From the NCBI GenBank assembly GCA_963827705.1, contig CAWHBN010000017.1, positions 1-64,000 on the forward strand: a stretch of 64,000 nt of DNA, read 5' to 3'. Positions 8,479-16,220 of this stretch are shown here, one piece after another. The translations under genes and the position numbers were made by a program. Source of the stretch: JACDAN01 sp963827705. Its GTDB lineage: Bacteria; Actinomycetota; Thermoleophilia; Gaiellales; Gaiellaceae. The notes below the pieces were generated by a model. It was given only the letters and a program-made list of their open reading frames with translations. It searched no databases and had not been told where the DNA came from. Numbering within the stretch: the stretch's first letter is position 1; every line of letters begins with the position of its first letter.

Positions 8479-10818
8479 TCATCCAGCCGGGGTGAAACGC
8501 GAGCCGGAGGCAACCGGCGCATCGACGAGCCCGAGCTCGAGCGCGCGCTCGATCGCCTCGCTCCGGCTGGACGCGTCGAGCTTCCGGTAGACGGAGATCG
8601 CCTGCGTCTTCACCGTGTTGCGCGAGACATAGAGGCGCTCGGCGATCTCCCGGAACGTGAGATGGGTCGTCAGCAGCGGGAGGAGCCGCAGCTCGGCCGC
8701 CGTCAGCGACGAGGCCCAGCCGTCGTCCATGCTCGCGACGCCCGCCAGCCGGTCGCGCAGCTCGTCCGCCTGCGTCCGCAGCGTGCCGAGCTCCGGCCGC
8801 TGGCTGATGACGTCGAAGGCCTCCCGGCACAGCGTCCGAGCGCCCTCGATGTCGCCGAGCGCAAAGTGCGTCCTGGCGAGCTCCAGCCTCGTGTGGACGC
8901 CGAACCATGGGACGGCGTGCGTCAGCTGCGGCCGCAACCGCATCGCGCGGACGAGCAGCTCGCGTGCGGTGGCGGCCTGGCCCCGGGCGAACGCGGCTTG
9001 CGCCGAGGCCGCGAGATAGATCGCAGCCAAGACGTACTCCTCGAGGGGCTGGTTCTCGAGGAGCGCCCGGGCGGCGGCGAGATCGGCCTCCGCCTTCTCT
9101 GCATCACGCCGCTCGAGAGCGAGGAGCGCAAGCTCGGAATGTGCGATCACGCCCGGGTAGATCGCCCCGCTGCCGGCTGCCTCCTCCGCGGTCTCCTCGA
9201 GGACCTGCTCGGCCGACTCCGGGTCGCCCTCGAAGAGCAGCGAGACGCCGAGCAACGCAAGGGCAGTCGGGTGCCAGATGCTGGCCGCCGGGAGGTCCCT
9301 CAGGGCGAGGCGCGCGTCGGCTTCCATCTCCGCAGTGCCGTGGCGGCAGAGAGTCGCACGGACGAGCGCGGCCCAAACCTGGGCCGAGGAGCTGCCGTCC
9401 GACATCGGCCCGTCGTGCTCGGAGTGCTCGAGCGCGAACCAGTAGCGCTCCGCGTCGTCAGGGCGGCCGCGAAGCCCGTTCAGGAACGCGCCGAAGGCGG
9501 CAACCTCCGGGTAGCGCCTGAGGAGCTTGGGATCGTCGAGCTGCTTCAGCCAGCGCTCGACGGTGACGACGCGCCCGCTCCGGTAGTACGGCAGCGCGAA
9601 CATGCCGACCAGGCGTGCGACCTCGTCAATGTCGCCGGCTGCGGCCATGTGCGCGATCGCGGCCTCCGGTTGGCCGTTCTGCTCGTACCAGGCAGCCGCG
9701 CGGCGGTGCAGCCCCTCGCCGGCCTCAGGCTCGAGACGATCGAGCTCAGCACGGAGCGTGTCACGGAAGAGGTGGCGGAAGCGATACCACTCTCGGCGGT
9801 GATCGAGCGGAACGAGGAAGAGGTTGGCCTGCTCGAGTGCCTTCAGCCTGCGTGCCGAGTCGCCGCGATCGAGCACAGCGTCGCAAAGCGAAGCGCACAT
9901 CCGGTCGAGAATCGAGGTCCGCGTCAGAAACTCGAGCACCGAGGGCTTCAGCCGCGAGAGATGCTCCGACCGGATGTAGTCGGCCACGAACCGATCGTCG
10001 CCACTGAATCTGGTGAGCTCGTCCGAGCCGGCCTCCTGGGAGAACAGCGCCGCGAGGTAGAGACCCGCGACCCAGCCCTCCGTTCGCTCGTTCAGCGACG
10101 CAGCCTCCGCCGCGCTCACTTTGATGCCGGCCTCAGTCAGGAGCCCTTTGGCCTCGGAGTCGCTCAGCGCGAGCTCCGCCGGGCCAAGCGCAAGCAAGCG
10201 TCCCGCCGCGCGCAGACGCGCGAGGGGAAGCCGCTCCTCCGCCCGGCCGGAGAGCACGAGTTGCGCCCCATCCGGAAGATGCTTCGCGATCGGCTCGAGC
10301 GCATCGATGCAGTCGCGGTCTCGCAACTCGTGGACGTCGTCGAGGACGAGCACCATCGGCTTCCCGATCGCGGCCAGGGCGGCGCCAAGGCGAGGAAGGC
10401 CCACGGTCCACAGCGAATCGGCGCCCGATGCTGCTCCACGGAAGACGCTCGCGTCCACCGGCCTGATCCCGTCCGCTGCGGCGGACAGATACGTCAGAAA
10501 GGCGGCCGGGTCGTTGTCGCGATCGTCGAGGGAGACCCAGGCGAATGGCCTCGCGTCCTCCGCCGCCCACTGCGCGAGCAGCGTCGTCTTGCCGTAGCCG
10601 GCAGGCGCCGCGATGCTGATCACCCGCGCGCTCGACGGGGTGCGCAGGCGGCTGACCAGCGCCGAGCGGCTGACGAGGCCATCACGGAGCTTGGGCACTT
10701 CGAGCTTCGACTGGAGGATCTCGAAGGCGGCGGCTTCCCGCCCGGCTTTCGTGGCGCGGCGGGATTTCCGCCGGGTGCGCGCAGGTGCCTCCACATCTGG
10801 ATTGCGCATTCCGCCCAT
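8479..10818 (-). CDS. LAL/MalT-type LuxR-family ATP-binding transcriptional regulator
   Basis: This 779-residue protein has the layout of large ATP-binding LuxR regulators. A basic N-terminus is followed by an STAND ATPase with Walker A AAPAGYGKTTLLAQW, Walker B PMVLVLDDVHELRD and GRAEERLPLARLRAAGRL. A long helical TPR-like region then runs from about residue 350 to 690, with a C-terminal LuxR helix-turn-helix LTFREIAERLYVSRNTVKTQ. The start ATG at 10818 has a good upstream GGGAGGG. An imperfect palindrome lies about 50 bases upstream of the start and may be its own or another regulator's operator. Such proteins activate transcription after binding a small inducer; the target genes are unknown. 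Confidence 0.9.
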   Translation of the reverse strand: MGGMRNPDVEAPARTRRKSRRATKAGREAAAFEILQSKLEVPKLRDGLVSRSALVSRLRTPSSARVISIAAPAGYGKTTLLAQWAAEDARPFAWVSLDDRDNDPAAFLTYLSAAADGIRPVDASVFRGAASGADSLWTVGLPRLGAALAAIGKPMVLVLDDVHELRDRDCIDALEPIAKHLPDGAQLVLSGRAEERLPLARLRAAGRLLALGPAELALSDSEAKGLLTEAGIKVSAAEAASLNERTEGWVAGLYLAALFSQEAGSDELTRFSGDDRFVADYIRSEHLSRLKPSVLEFLTRTSILDRMCASLCDAVLDRGDSARRLKALEQANLFLVPLDHRREWYRFRHLFRDTLRAELDRLEPEAGEGLHRRAAAWYEQNGQPEAAIAHMAAAGDIDEVARLVGMFALPYYRSGRVVTVERWLKQLDDPKLLRRYPEVAAFGAFLNGLRGRPDDAERYWFALEHSEHDGPMSDGSSSAQVWAALVRATLCRHGTAEMEADARLALRDLPAASIWHPTALALLGVSLLFEGDPESAEQVLEETAEEAAGSGAIYPGVIAHSELALLALERRDAEKAEADLAAARALLENQPLEEYVLAAIYLAASAQAAFARGQAATARELLVRAMRLRPQLTHAVPWFGVHTRLELARTHFALGDIEGARTLCREAFDVISQRPELGTLRTQADELRDRLAGVASMDDGWASSLTAAELRLLPLLTTHLTFREIAERLYVSRNTVKTQAISVYRKLDASSRSEAIERALELGLVDAPVASGSRFTPAG

Positions 10819-10868
10819 GGGTCCCTCCCGGTCCCGTGCGGTGAACGGAGGATGACCCCAATCCTTCC

Positions 10869-10888
10869 GTGTGAGCAGTTGCTTACAC
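10869..10888. promoter_or_regulatory. Imperfect palindrome, candidate operator upstream of LAL regulator
   Basis: The sequence GTGTGAGCA-gt-TGCTTACAC has arms matching at 8 of 9 positions. It lies in the 171-base intergenic gap between the LAL regulator and the L,D-transpeptidase gene, about 50 bases upstream of the LAL start codon, a position suited to control of that gene. The rest of the gap holds a GTTCTTAA-type element at about 10919-10929 and nothing else I can name. Confidence 0.4.
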
Positions 10889-10989
10889 AGCCTACGCGCC
10901 GCCGTCGTGTCGCCGAACGGTTCTTAACCAGTTGGCAACCAGCGGGGTGTTCATCCCGTCCGGACGGCGTTGCGGTCCGACGGCCTCGG

Positions 10990-11697
10990 CTAGAGCCGGC
11001 GGAAGGTCTGGCGGGTCCCGATCACGATCCGGGGGCGCTTCGCGGGATCGAGCCAGCTGAGCGTCGAGACGAGCTGCGGAACGGGGAGGCTGACGCAGCC
11101 GTTGGTCGAGCTCCCCGTCTTCGCGTGGAGGAAGATCCCTGAGCCCCGGCCGGGGACGATGGGGCGCATGTTGAACTCGATGACCGCGAAGTGCCGGTAG
11201 GCCGTCTGCTCCTGCCAGAGGCCCGGCGTGGTGGTGCGAAACGGAGGCCTCGTCCCGCAGCGGACGTGCTGGAAGGTGTTGTACGTCGGCGAGCGTGGAT
11301 CCTCGTTCCACCAGTCGCCGCAGACGAGGCGGCGGTAGCGGTAGCGGATGCCCGGACTCCGGGCGTTGCCGTACATCGTCCTGCCGATCGAGTAGACGCC
11401 GGTCGGCGTCGTCCCGTCTCCCTCGCGCCGCCGGTCGGCAAGACCGTTCCAGCCGACGCGGGCAGTCCAGGGGCCGGCAACCGGACGCCAGCAGCCGTCA
11501 CCGCCGCGGGCCCAGAGGCGAAGGGCCGCGCTCGTCGTCTTGTAGCGGGGGGCTTCGACGGTGATCAGCTGATCGGCCGCGCCGACGGTCCTGAGGCGAT
11601 TCGCCAGGCTCGGCGCGCACGCCGCCGTCCCGCCGGAGGTCGGGCCGGTCGCGGTGAGCGCTGCGAGCGCGGCCAGGGCGACGACGAGCGATCGCAC
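10990..11697 (-). CDS. Secreted L,D-transpeptidase (YkuD-like catalytic domain)
   Basis: The chosen GTG start gives VRSLVVALAALAALTATGPT, a signal peptide; an upstream in-frame start would extend into the divergent gene's promoter and lacks signal-peptide character. The mature ~215 residues carry the catalytic site HAKTGSSTNGCVSLP, with the active His and the SxxxGC cysteine of L,D-transpeptidases. TPTGVYSIGRTMYGN and FAVIEFNMRP are also typical. It likely cross-links peptidoglycan 3-3 or attaches ligands outside the membrane. It is transcribed divergently, 23 bases apart, from another wall enzyme (M15 peptidase), so the two probably share a regulatory region. Confidence 0.85.
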   Translation of the reverse strand: MRSLVVALAALAALTATGPTSGGTAACAPSLANRLRTVGAADQLITVEAPRYKTTSAALRLWARGGDGCWRPVAGPWTARVGWNGLADRRREGDGTTPTGVYSIGRTMYGNARSPGIRYRYRRLVCGDWWNEDPRSPTYNTFQHVRCGTRPPFRTTTPGLWQEQTAYRHFAVIEFNMRPIVPGRGSGIFLHAKTGSSTNGCVSLPVPQLVSTLSWLDPAKRPRIVIGTRQTFRRL

Positions 11698-11720
11698 CCG
11701 GCTGAGACTACCCTCGGGCC

Positions 11721-12351
11721 ATGGCGAAGCTCCTGGCCGCCATGGTCCTCGTCCTGCTCGTGCCCGCTGCCGGCGCAGCAACGGCGCCGCCCTTCAGCTC
11801 GAGCGTCTCACGCGTGACCGCCGAGGACGTGCGCTACTCGTGGCGCCCGGGCTGTCCCGTCGGGCCTGCACGGCTTCAGGACGGTGCGGCTCAGGCACTG
11901 GGACTTCCGGGGTCGCTCCCGAGTCGGCGTCCTCGTCGTCGACGCCTCGGAGACCGGGCGCGTGGTCTCGGTTTTCCGCCGGCTGTACGCGGCTCGCTTC
12001 CCCGTCCGGCGGATGCTGGGCCTGGAGGTCTACCGAGGGAGCGACGATCGTTCGATGCGGGCCGACAATACCTCGGCGTTCAACTGCCGTTTCGTCGGCG
12101 GGACGAGACGCTGGTCGGAGCACGCGTACGGCAGGGCGATCGACCTCAACCCGGTCGAGAACCCGTACGTCCACGGCGGGCTCGTGGAGCCGCCCGCCGG
12201 CCGTGCGTACCTCGACCGCTCGAGTGGTCAGGCCGGGATGGCGACGCACTCGAGCGTCGTCGTGCGCGCCTTCGACTCCGTGGGCTGGCACTGGGGCGGC
12301 CGCTGGCGCTCCTCGAAGGACTACCAGCACTTCTCGACGAGCGGCCGCTAG
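11721..12351 (+). CDS. Secreted M15-family D-Ala-D-Ala/L-Ala-D-Glu peptidase, one frameshift near 11872
   Basis: The start ATG gives the signal peptide MAKLLAAMVLVLLVPAAGAA. The frame shifts at a GGG run (CPVGPAR.. should read CPVGLHGFRTVRLRHWDF). The rest carries the M15C zinc site SEHAYGRAIDLNP (His and Asp) and WGGRWRSSKDYQHF (final His), plus NTSAFNCRFVGGT. Removing one G gives 209 residues, the usual size of VanY/CwlK-like peptidases. It should trim peptidoglycan stem peptides outside the membrane, complementary to the divergent L,D-transpeptidase. The intact zinc ligands after the break support a sequence error rather than a pseudogene. Confidence 0.82.
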
Positions 12352-12389
12352 GGAATCCCTCGATCCGTGGACCGCGCTTCAAGAATGGG

Positions 12390-12417
12390 TTTACGCGGCC
12401 GATATGGCGGCTAGAGT
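12390..12417 (+). promoter_or_regulatory. Candidate sigma70-type promoter for the Cys-repeat protein
   Basis: TTTACG (12390-12395) and TAGAGT (12412-12417) are separated by 16 bases in the 112-base gap before the gene starting at 12464. The match to -35/-10 consensus is moderate, and the region is more AT-rich than its surroundings. Confidence 0.4.
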
Positions 12418-12463
12418 GAGCGCAGGCCCCCCGGCCGCAAACGACCAGGAGGTTCCGAGGACA

Positions 12464-12919
12464 ATGAAGAGCCGCAAGAGGCAAGGCGTAACCGTCGGCG
12501 TTGTCGCCGGGCTCGTGGCCGCCTTCGCCGTTGCGTGGATGGCATCGGTCGGCGCCGCGATCTCTCCGGCCGGCGTTCCGGCAGCCGCCTCCCAGTACGA
12601 GAAGAAGGTGACGATCTGTCACCGGACAGGGTCGAAGAAGAATCCGTTCCGCACGATCCGGGTCTCGCGGAACGCCGTGAGGGCTCACCTGAGGCACGGA
12701 GACGCCCTCGGCCCGTGCGGGTCGGCCGTCTTCACGATGTGCCACAAGACCAAAAACGGCAAGAAGCACACCGTCAAGGTCAAGGGCGCCCGGAAGGTCC
12801 AGCGCGCGATGAAGCGCGGCGACCGGCTCGGGCAGTGCAAGGGCAAGAAGCACAAGTCGGGCAAGCACAAGGGCAAGCACGAGGACAAGAAGAAGGACAA
12901 GCCCAAGCACAAGGGCTAG
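12464..12919 (+). CDS. Secreted protein with two CHxT-type cysteine repeats and a Lys-rich tail
   Basis: A 151-residue protein begins with a signal peptide (MKSRKRQGVTVGVVAGLVAA). It has two tandem ~35-residue repeats: VTICHRTGSKKNP ... HLRHGDALGPC and FTMCHKTKNGKK ... AMKRGDRLGQC. Each has one Cys at the start and one at the end, matching a small domain widespread in actinobacterial surface proteins whose function is unknown. The tail is a run of lysine, histidine and glycine (KGKHEDKKKDKPKHKG) that would be strongly positively charged. A GGAGG lies upstream of ATG. It is a monocistronic unit with its own promoter and a strong terminator. Confidence 0.75.
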   Translation: MKSRKRQGVTVGVVAGLVAAFAVAWMASVGAAISPAGVPAAASQYEKKVTICHRTGSKKNPFRTIRVSRNAVRAHLRHGDALGPCGSAVFTMCHKTKNGKKHTVKVKGARKVQRAMKRGDRLGQCKGKKHKSGKHKGKHEDKKKDKPKHKG

Positions 12920-12927
12920 AGACTCGG

Positions 12928-12960
12928 AAGAGCCCCGCCACGGCGGGGCTCTTTCTTTTC
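12928..12960 (+). terminator. Rho-independent terminator
   Basis: A 12-base perfect stem (AAGAGCCCCGCC / GGCGGGGCTCTT) is followed by TCTTTTC directly after the Cys-repeat gene stop. It is the clearest intrinsic terminator in the window. Confidence 0.9.
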
Positions 12961-13345
12961 AGAGGTCGCGGACGGCGATCGTGACCCGGCTCATCGCGCA
13001 GAGGCGGCCGGCGTCGTCGGTCATCTCCACATCCCAGATCCAGGTCGTCCGGCCGCGGTGGCGGCGGCGAGCGACGGCGTGAACGGTGCCTTCGCTGATC
13101 GGCCGGAGGAAACTCGAGTTGTTCGACTGGCCGAGGCCGATCTTGCCGTCCTCATTTACTCCGACGTTGGTCCCGAGCGAGGCAAGCGCCTCTGCGATCG
13201 CCGCGTGCACGCCGCCGTGCACCAGGCCGATCGGCTGGAGGACGTGCGGTCGTACCGGCACGCGGCCCTTGACGACCTCGTCGGTCGCCTCGTCGACCAC
13301 GAGCCCGTAGTGGCTGTCGAACGGGGACGGCTCCTGGTAGCTCAC
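12959..13345 (-). CDS. PaaI-type hotdog-fold acyl-CoA thioesterase
   Basis: The hotdog-fold signature is PIGLVHGGVHAAIAEALAS, with LVHGGV..A..E typical of PaaI/YbdB thioesterases. NNSSFLRPISEGTVHAVARR and WDVEMTDDAGRLCAMSRVT follow. The chosen GTG at 13345 (VSYQEPSPFDSHYGLVV) gives 128 residues; an earlier GTG at 13399 would add 18 residues and overlap the divergent oxidoreductase start. It should hydrolyse acyl- or aryl-CoA thioesters. It lies head-to-head with the tryptophan/anthranilate operon, 29 bases apart, and could clear dead-end aryl-CoA intermediates of that pathway (inference). Confidence 0.8.
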   Translation of the reverse strand: MSYQEPSPFDSHYGLVVDEATDEVVKGRVPVRPHVLQPIGLVHGGVHAAIAEALASLGTNVGVNEDGKIGLGQSNNSSFLRPISEGTVHAVARRRHRGRTTWIWDVEMTDDAGRLCAMSRVTIAVRDL

Positions 13346-13374
13346 CTGGCCGGAAGTGTGAAGCTTCGGGTCGG

Positions 13375-14202
13375 ATGAACGTCGGGGTAGGGCTGCCAAC
13401 GACCACGCCGGGGACGACCGGCGAGCTCCTGCTCGACTGGGCGCGGCGAGCGGACGAGGGGCCGTTCTCCTCGCTGGGCGTGCTCGACCGGATCGTCTAC
13501 GACAGCCTGGAGCCGTTCGCGGCGCTGGCGGCCGCCGCCGGGGTCACGTCGCGCGTGCGGCTTGCGACCATGATCGCGATCGGCCCGCTGCGCCCCACCG
13601 GGCTGCTGGCGAAGCAGGCTGCGTCGGTGCACGCGCTCTCGGGCGGGCGGTTGACGCTCGGCCTCGCCGTCGGAGCCCGGCTGGAGGACTACGAAGCGGC
13701 GGGCGTGGAACCGCGCGGCCGTGGGAGAAAGCTCGCCGAGCAGCTCGCGTACCTCCGCGGCGGCGTGGACGGAGACCGGATCGGGCCGGCTCGGGACGGG
13801 ATGGAGCTCCTGGCCGGCGGGATGAGCGGGCAGGCCTTCTCGCGGATGGCCCGCTACGCGGACGGCTACGCACACGGCGGGGGCCCTCCGCGGGCATTCG
13901 CGTCGGCCGCGGCGCGGGCCAAGGCCGCGTGGGCGGATCTCGGTCGCCCGGGGCAGCCGCGCCTCTGGGGCCAGGGCTATTTCTGCTTCGGCGACGCCGG
14001 CCGCGGAGCCGAGTACCTCCGGGACTACTACGCCTTCACCGGCCCGTTTGCCGAGCGAATCGCGGCGGAGAACCTCACGAGCGCACGGGCGGTCAAGGAC
14101 TTCGTCCGTGGCTACGAGGAGGCGGGCTGCGACGAGCTCGTCCTCTTCCCCACCGTCGCCGACCCCGAGGAGCTGAACCGGCTCGCGGAGGCGCTCGCGT
14201 GA
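13375..14202 (+). CDS. LLM-class (luciferase-like) flavin-dependent oxidoreductase
   Basis: A 275-residue protein with the luciferase-like F420/FMN monooxygenase pattern: MNVGVGLPTTTPGTTGELLL, ATMIAIGPLRPTGLLAKQAA, and SGGRLTLGLAVGARLEDYEA. It is the first gene of the plus-strand aromatic operon; its stop overlaps the GTG of the next gene. The cofactor could be FMN or F420 (actinobacteria often use F420). In this setting it may reduce or oxidise a ring intermediate after dearomatisation, or act upstream on an indole. No step in the known anthranilate-CoA pathway strictly needs it, so its job is open. Confidence 0.85.
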   Translation: MNVGVGLPTTTPGTTGELLLDWARRADEGPFSSLGVLDRIVYDSLEPFAALAAAAGVTSRVRLATMIAIGPLRPTGLLAKQAASVHALSGGRLTLGLAVGARLEDYEAAGVEPRGRGRKLAEQLAYLRGGVDGDRIGPARDGMELLAGGMSGQAFSRMARYADGYAHGGGPPRAFASAAARAKAAWADLGRPGQPRLWGQGYFCFGDAGRGAEYLRDYYAFTGPFAERIAAENLTSARAVKDFVRGYEEAGCDELVLFPTVADPEELNRLAEALA

Positions 14203-16184
14203 GGGTCGAGATCGTCGGTGGCGGGCCCGCGGGCCTCTATCTCGGGATCCTGCTCAGAAGGGCGGATCCGTCGGTGGAGGTGCGGGTGGCGGAACGGAAC
14301 GCGCCGGATGCGACGTTCGGCTGGGGCGTCGTCTTCAGCGAAGAGACGCTCGGCTCGCTGCGCGACGCCGATCCCGAGACGCACCTGGAGATCACGGACA
14401 CGTTCGCGCGCTGGGATCGCGTCGACATCCGCTACCGGGGGCGGGAGCTGCGCTCGAGAGGGCATTCGTTCTCGGCGATCGCGCGCAAGCGGCTGTTGGA
14501 GATCCTGCAGCGGCGTTGCCGTGGGGTCGGGGTCGAGCTCGATTTCGGCCTCGAGGTCTCTGAGCTGCCGGAGGCCGATCTCGTCGTCGGGGCGGACGGC
14601 GCGAACTCGCTCGTCCGGGGGCTCGGCGAGTTCGGGACGAAGGTCGAGCCCGAGGGGTCGAAGTACGTCTGGTTCGGGACCGACCACGTCTTCGACGCGT
14701 TCACGTTCGTCTTCAAGGAGACGGAGCACGGGGTCTACAACGTGCACGCGTACCCGTACGACGAGGGCATGTCCACGTTCATCGTCGAGTGTCCCCTCGA
14801 GACGTGGCTCAGTGACAGTCACTCGGACAGGTCCGAAGAGGAGACGCTCGTGTTCTGCGAGCAGCTGTTCGCCCGCGACCTCCGCGGCCGCGAGCTGTTC
14901 TCGAACCGCTCGGTCTGGCTCGACTTCCCGAAGGTGACGAACACCGTCTGGCACGACGGACGCGTCGTGCTGCTCGGCGATGCGGCGCACACGGCGCACT
15001 TCTCGATCGGGTCCGGCACCAAGCTCGCGATGGAGGACTCGATTGCGCTCGCGAACGCGCTCGCGCGGCGGGGCTGGGACGTCGAGGCGGCATTGCTCGA
15101 CTACGAGCTGGAGCGCGGGCCGGCCGTGGAGCGGACGCAGGGAGCGGCCAGCGAGAGCGCCGGCTACTTCCGGCGAGTCGGGAGCTACACGCATCTCGAG
15201 CCGATCCAGTTCGCGTTCAACCTCCTGACCCGTAGTGGCAGGATCACCCACGCGAGCCTCGGGATCCGCGACCCTCGGTTCACCCGCGCGCTCGATGCCT
15301 GGTTCGGCGGTTCTCCGGTCTCTCCGCCGCCGGCGTTCTCTCCCTTCGAGCTCCGCGGCGTCCGGTTCGAGAGCCGGTTCGGCCTCGTGCCGAGCGGGAT
15401 CGTCGCCGTCTCCGCCGAGGGTCGAGTCACGCCGGAGACGCCGACGATCGACGAGTGGAGCCCGCCGTCGGGGCAGGTGCTCCTCCAGCTCGGCCATGCC
15501 GGCCGGCGCGGCGCAACGCAGCCACGGTCGGTCGGGGTCGACCTGCCGCTCTCCGAGGGCTGGCCGGTCGTCGCTCCGACGCGGAGGCCGTATGGCCCGT
15601 ACAGCGCGGTTCCGGGCGAGCCGGACGAGGCGGCGATCCGCGAGCAGTTCGTCGCGGCGGCGCGACGGGCAGGCGAGCTCAGCGTCGACGTGCTCGAGCT
15701 CGACATGGCGCAGGGATATCTGCTCGGGAGCTACCTCTCGCCGCTCGTGAATCGGGAGGACGATCGGCTTCGCTTCCCGCTCTCGGTGCTCCACGCCGTC
15801 CGCGAGGTCTGGCCGGGCGTGCTCGCCGTGCGGCTCTCGGTCACCGACTGGCACCCGCGCGGCAACTCCGTCGGCGACGGCGTGGCGATCGCGCGAGCCA
15901 TGGCCGAGGGCGGCGCCGACCTGATCCACGTCGAGGCCGGCCAGACCGTCCACGACGACCGGCCGGAGTACAGGCGCGGCTTCCTGACCGCGCTCAGCGA
16001 CCGCGTCCGCAACGAGGCACGGGTGCCGACGCTCGTCGGCGGCCACCTGACGACCGTCGACGACGCCAACACGGCGGTCGCCGCGGGGCGAGCCGACCTC
16101 GTCCTCCTCGACCTGCCCGAGGGCGACATCGAGCGCCCCCTGGAGGCAAGTAACAGTCTGTTACAAGCCGGGGTATCGCGCTGA
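14199..16184 (+). CDS. Bifunctional anthraniloyl-CoA monooxygenase/reductase-like flavoenzyme, shortened OYE domain
   Basis: GTG start overlapping the previous stop (GTGA). Residues 1-390 are a group A FAD monooxygenase: MRVEIVGGGPAGLYLGILLR Rossmann motif, and HDGRVVLLGDAAHTAHFS, the GD motif. This branch includes salicylyl-CoA 5-hydroxylase and 2-aminobenzoyl-CoA monooxygenase. Residues 390-661 match an old-yellow-enzyme barrel: LLQLGHAGRRGATQP, ELDMAQGYLLGSYLSPLVN, RLSVTDWHPRGNSVGDGV. The first strands of the barrel and the usual C-terminal end are missing, giving 661 residues rather than the ~770 I expect. By family it hydroxylates anthraniloyl-CoA and reduces the ring to a non-aromatic product. 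The last codons contain a palindrome. Confidence 0.85.
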   Translation: MRVEIVGGGPAGLYLGILLRRADPSVEVRVAERNAPDATFGWGVVFSEETLGSLRDADPETHLEITDTFARWDRVDIRYRGRELRSRGHSFSAIARKRLLEILQRRCRGVGVELDFGLEVSELPEADLVVGADGANSLVRGLGEFGTKVEPEGSKYVWFGTDHVFDAFTFVFKETEHGVYNVHAYPYDEGMSTFIVECPLETWLSDSHSDRSEEETLVFCEQLFARDLRGRELFSNRSVWLDFPKVTNTVWHDGRVVLLGDAAHTAHFSIGSGTKLAMEDSIALANALARRGWDVEAALLDYELERGPAVERTQGAASESAGYFRRVGSYTHLEPIQFAFNLLTRSGRITHASLGIRDPRFTRALDAWFGGSPVSPPPAFSPFELRGVRFESRFGLVPSGIVAVSAEGRVTPETPTIDEWSPPSGQVLLQLGHAGRRGATQPRSVGVDLPLSEGWPVVAPTRRPYGPYSAVPGEPDEAAIREQFVAAARRAGELSVDVLELDMAQGYLLGSYLSPLVNREDDRLRFPLSVLHAVREVWPGVLAVRLSVTDWHPRGNSVGDGVAIARAMAEGGADLIHVEAGQTVHDDRPEYRRGFLTALSDRVRNEARVPTLVGGHLTTVDDANTAVAAGRADLVLLDLPEGDIERPLEASNSLLQAGVSR

Positions 16185-16220
16185 CCATGCGCCGTTCGGG
16201 GGCAAGTAACAGTCTGTTAC
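16145..16220. promoter_or_regulatory. Two copies of a 20-base direct repeat, each holding a 15-base palindrome; candidate tandem operator
   Basis: The 20-mer GGCAAGTAACAGTCTGTTAC occurs exactly at 16145-16164 and 16201-16220, 56 bases apart. Each contains GTAACA-gtc-TGTTAC, a palindrome of TetR/GntR-operator style. The first copy lies in the final codons of the flavoenzyme gene, the second in the first codons of the creatininase-like gene, so they straddle the only non-overlapping junction of the operon. Both create the rare leucine codon TTA. An internal, repressor-controlled promoter is the simplest reading. Confidence 0.6.

Noticed and set aside
14112..16046. Long open frame antisense to the flavoenzyme gene (644 codons)
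   Set aside because: It is the complement of a well-supported gene; no motif or signal is readable, and such mirror frames are expected from high GC at third positions.
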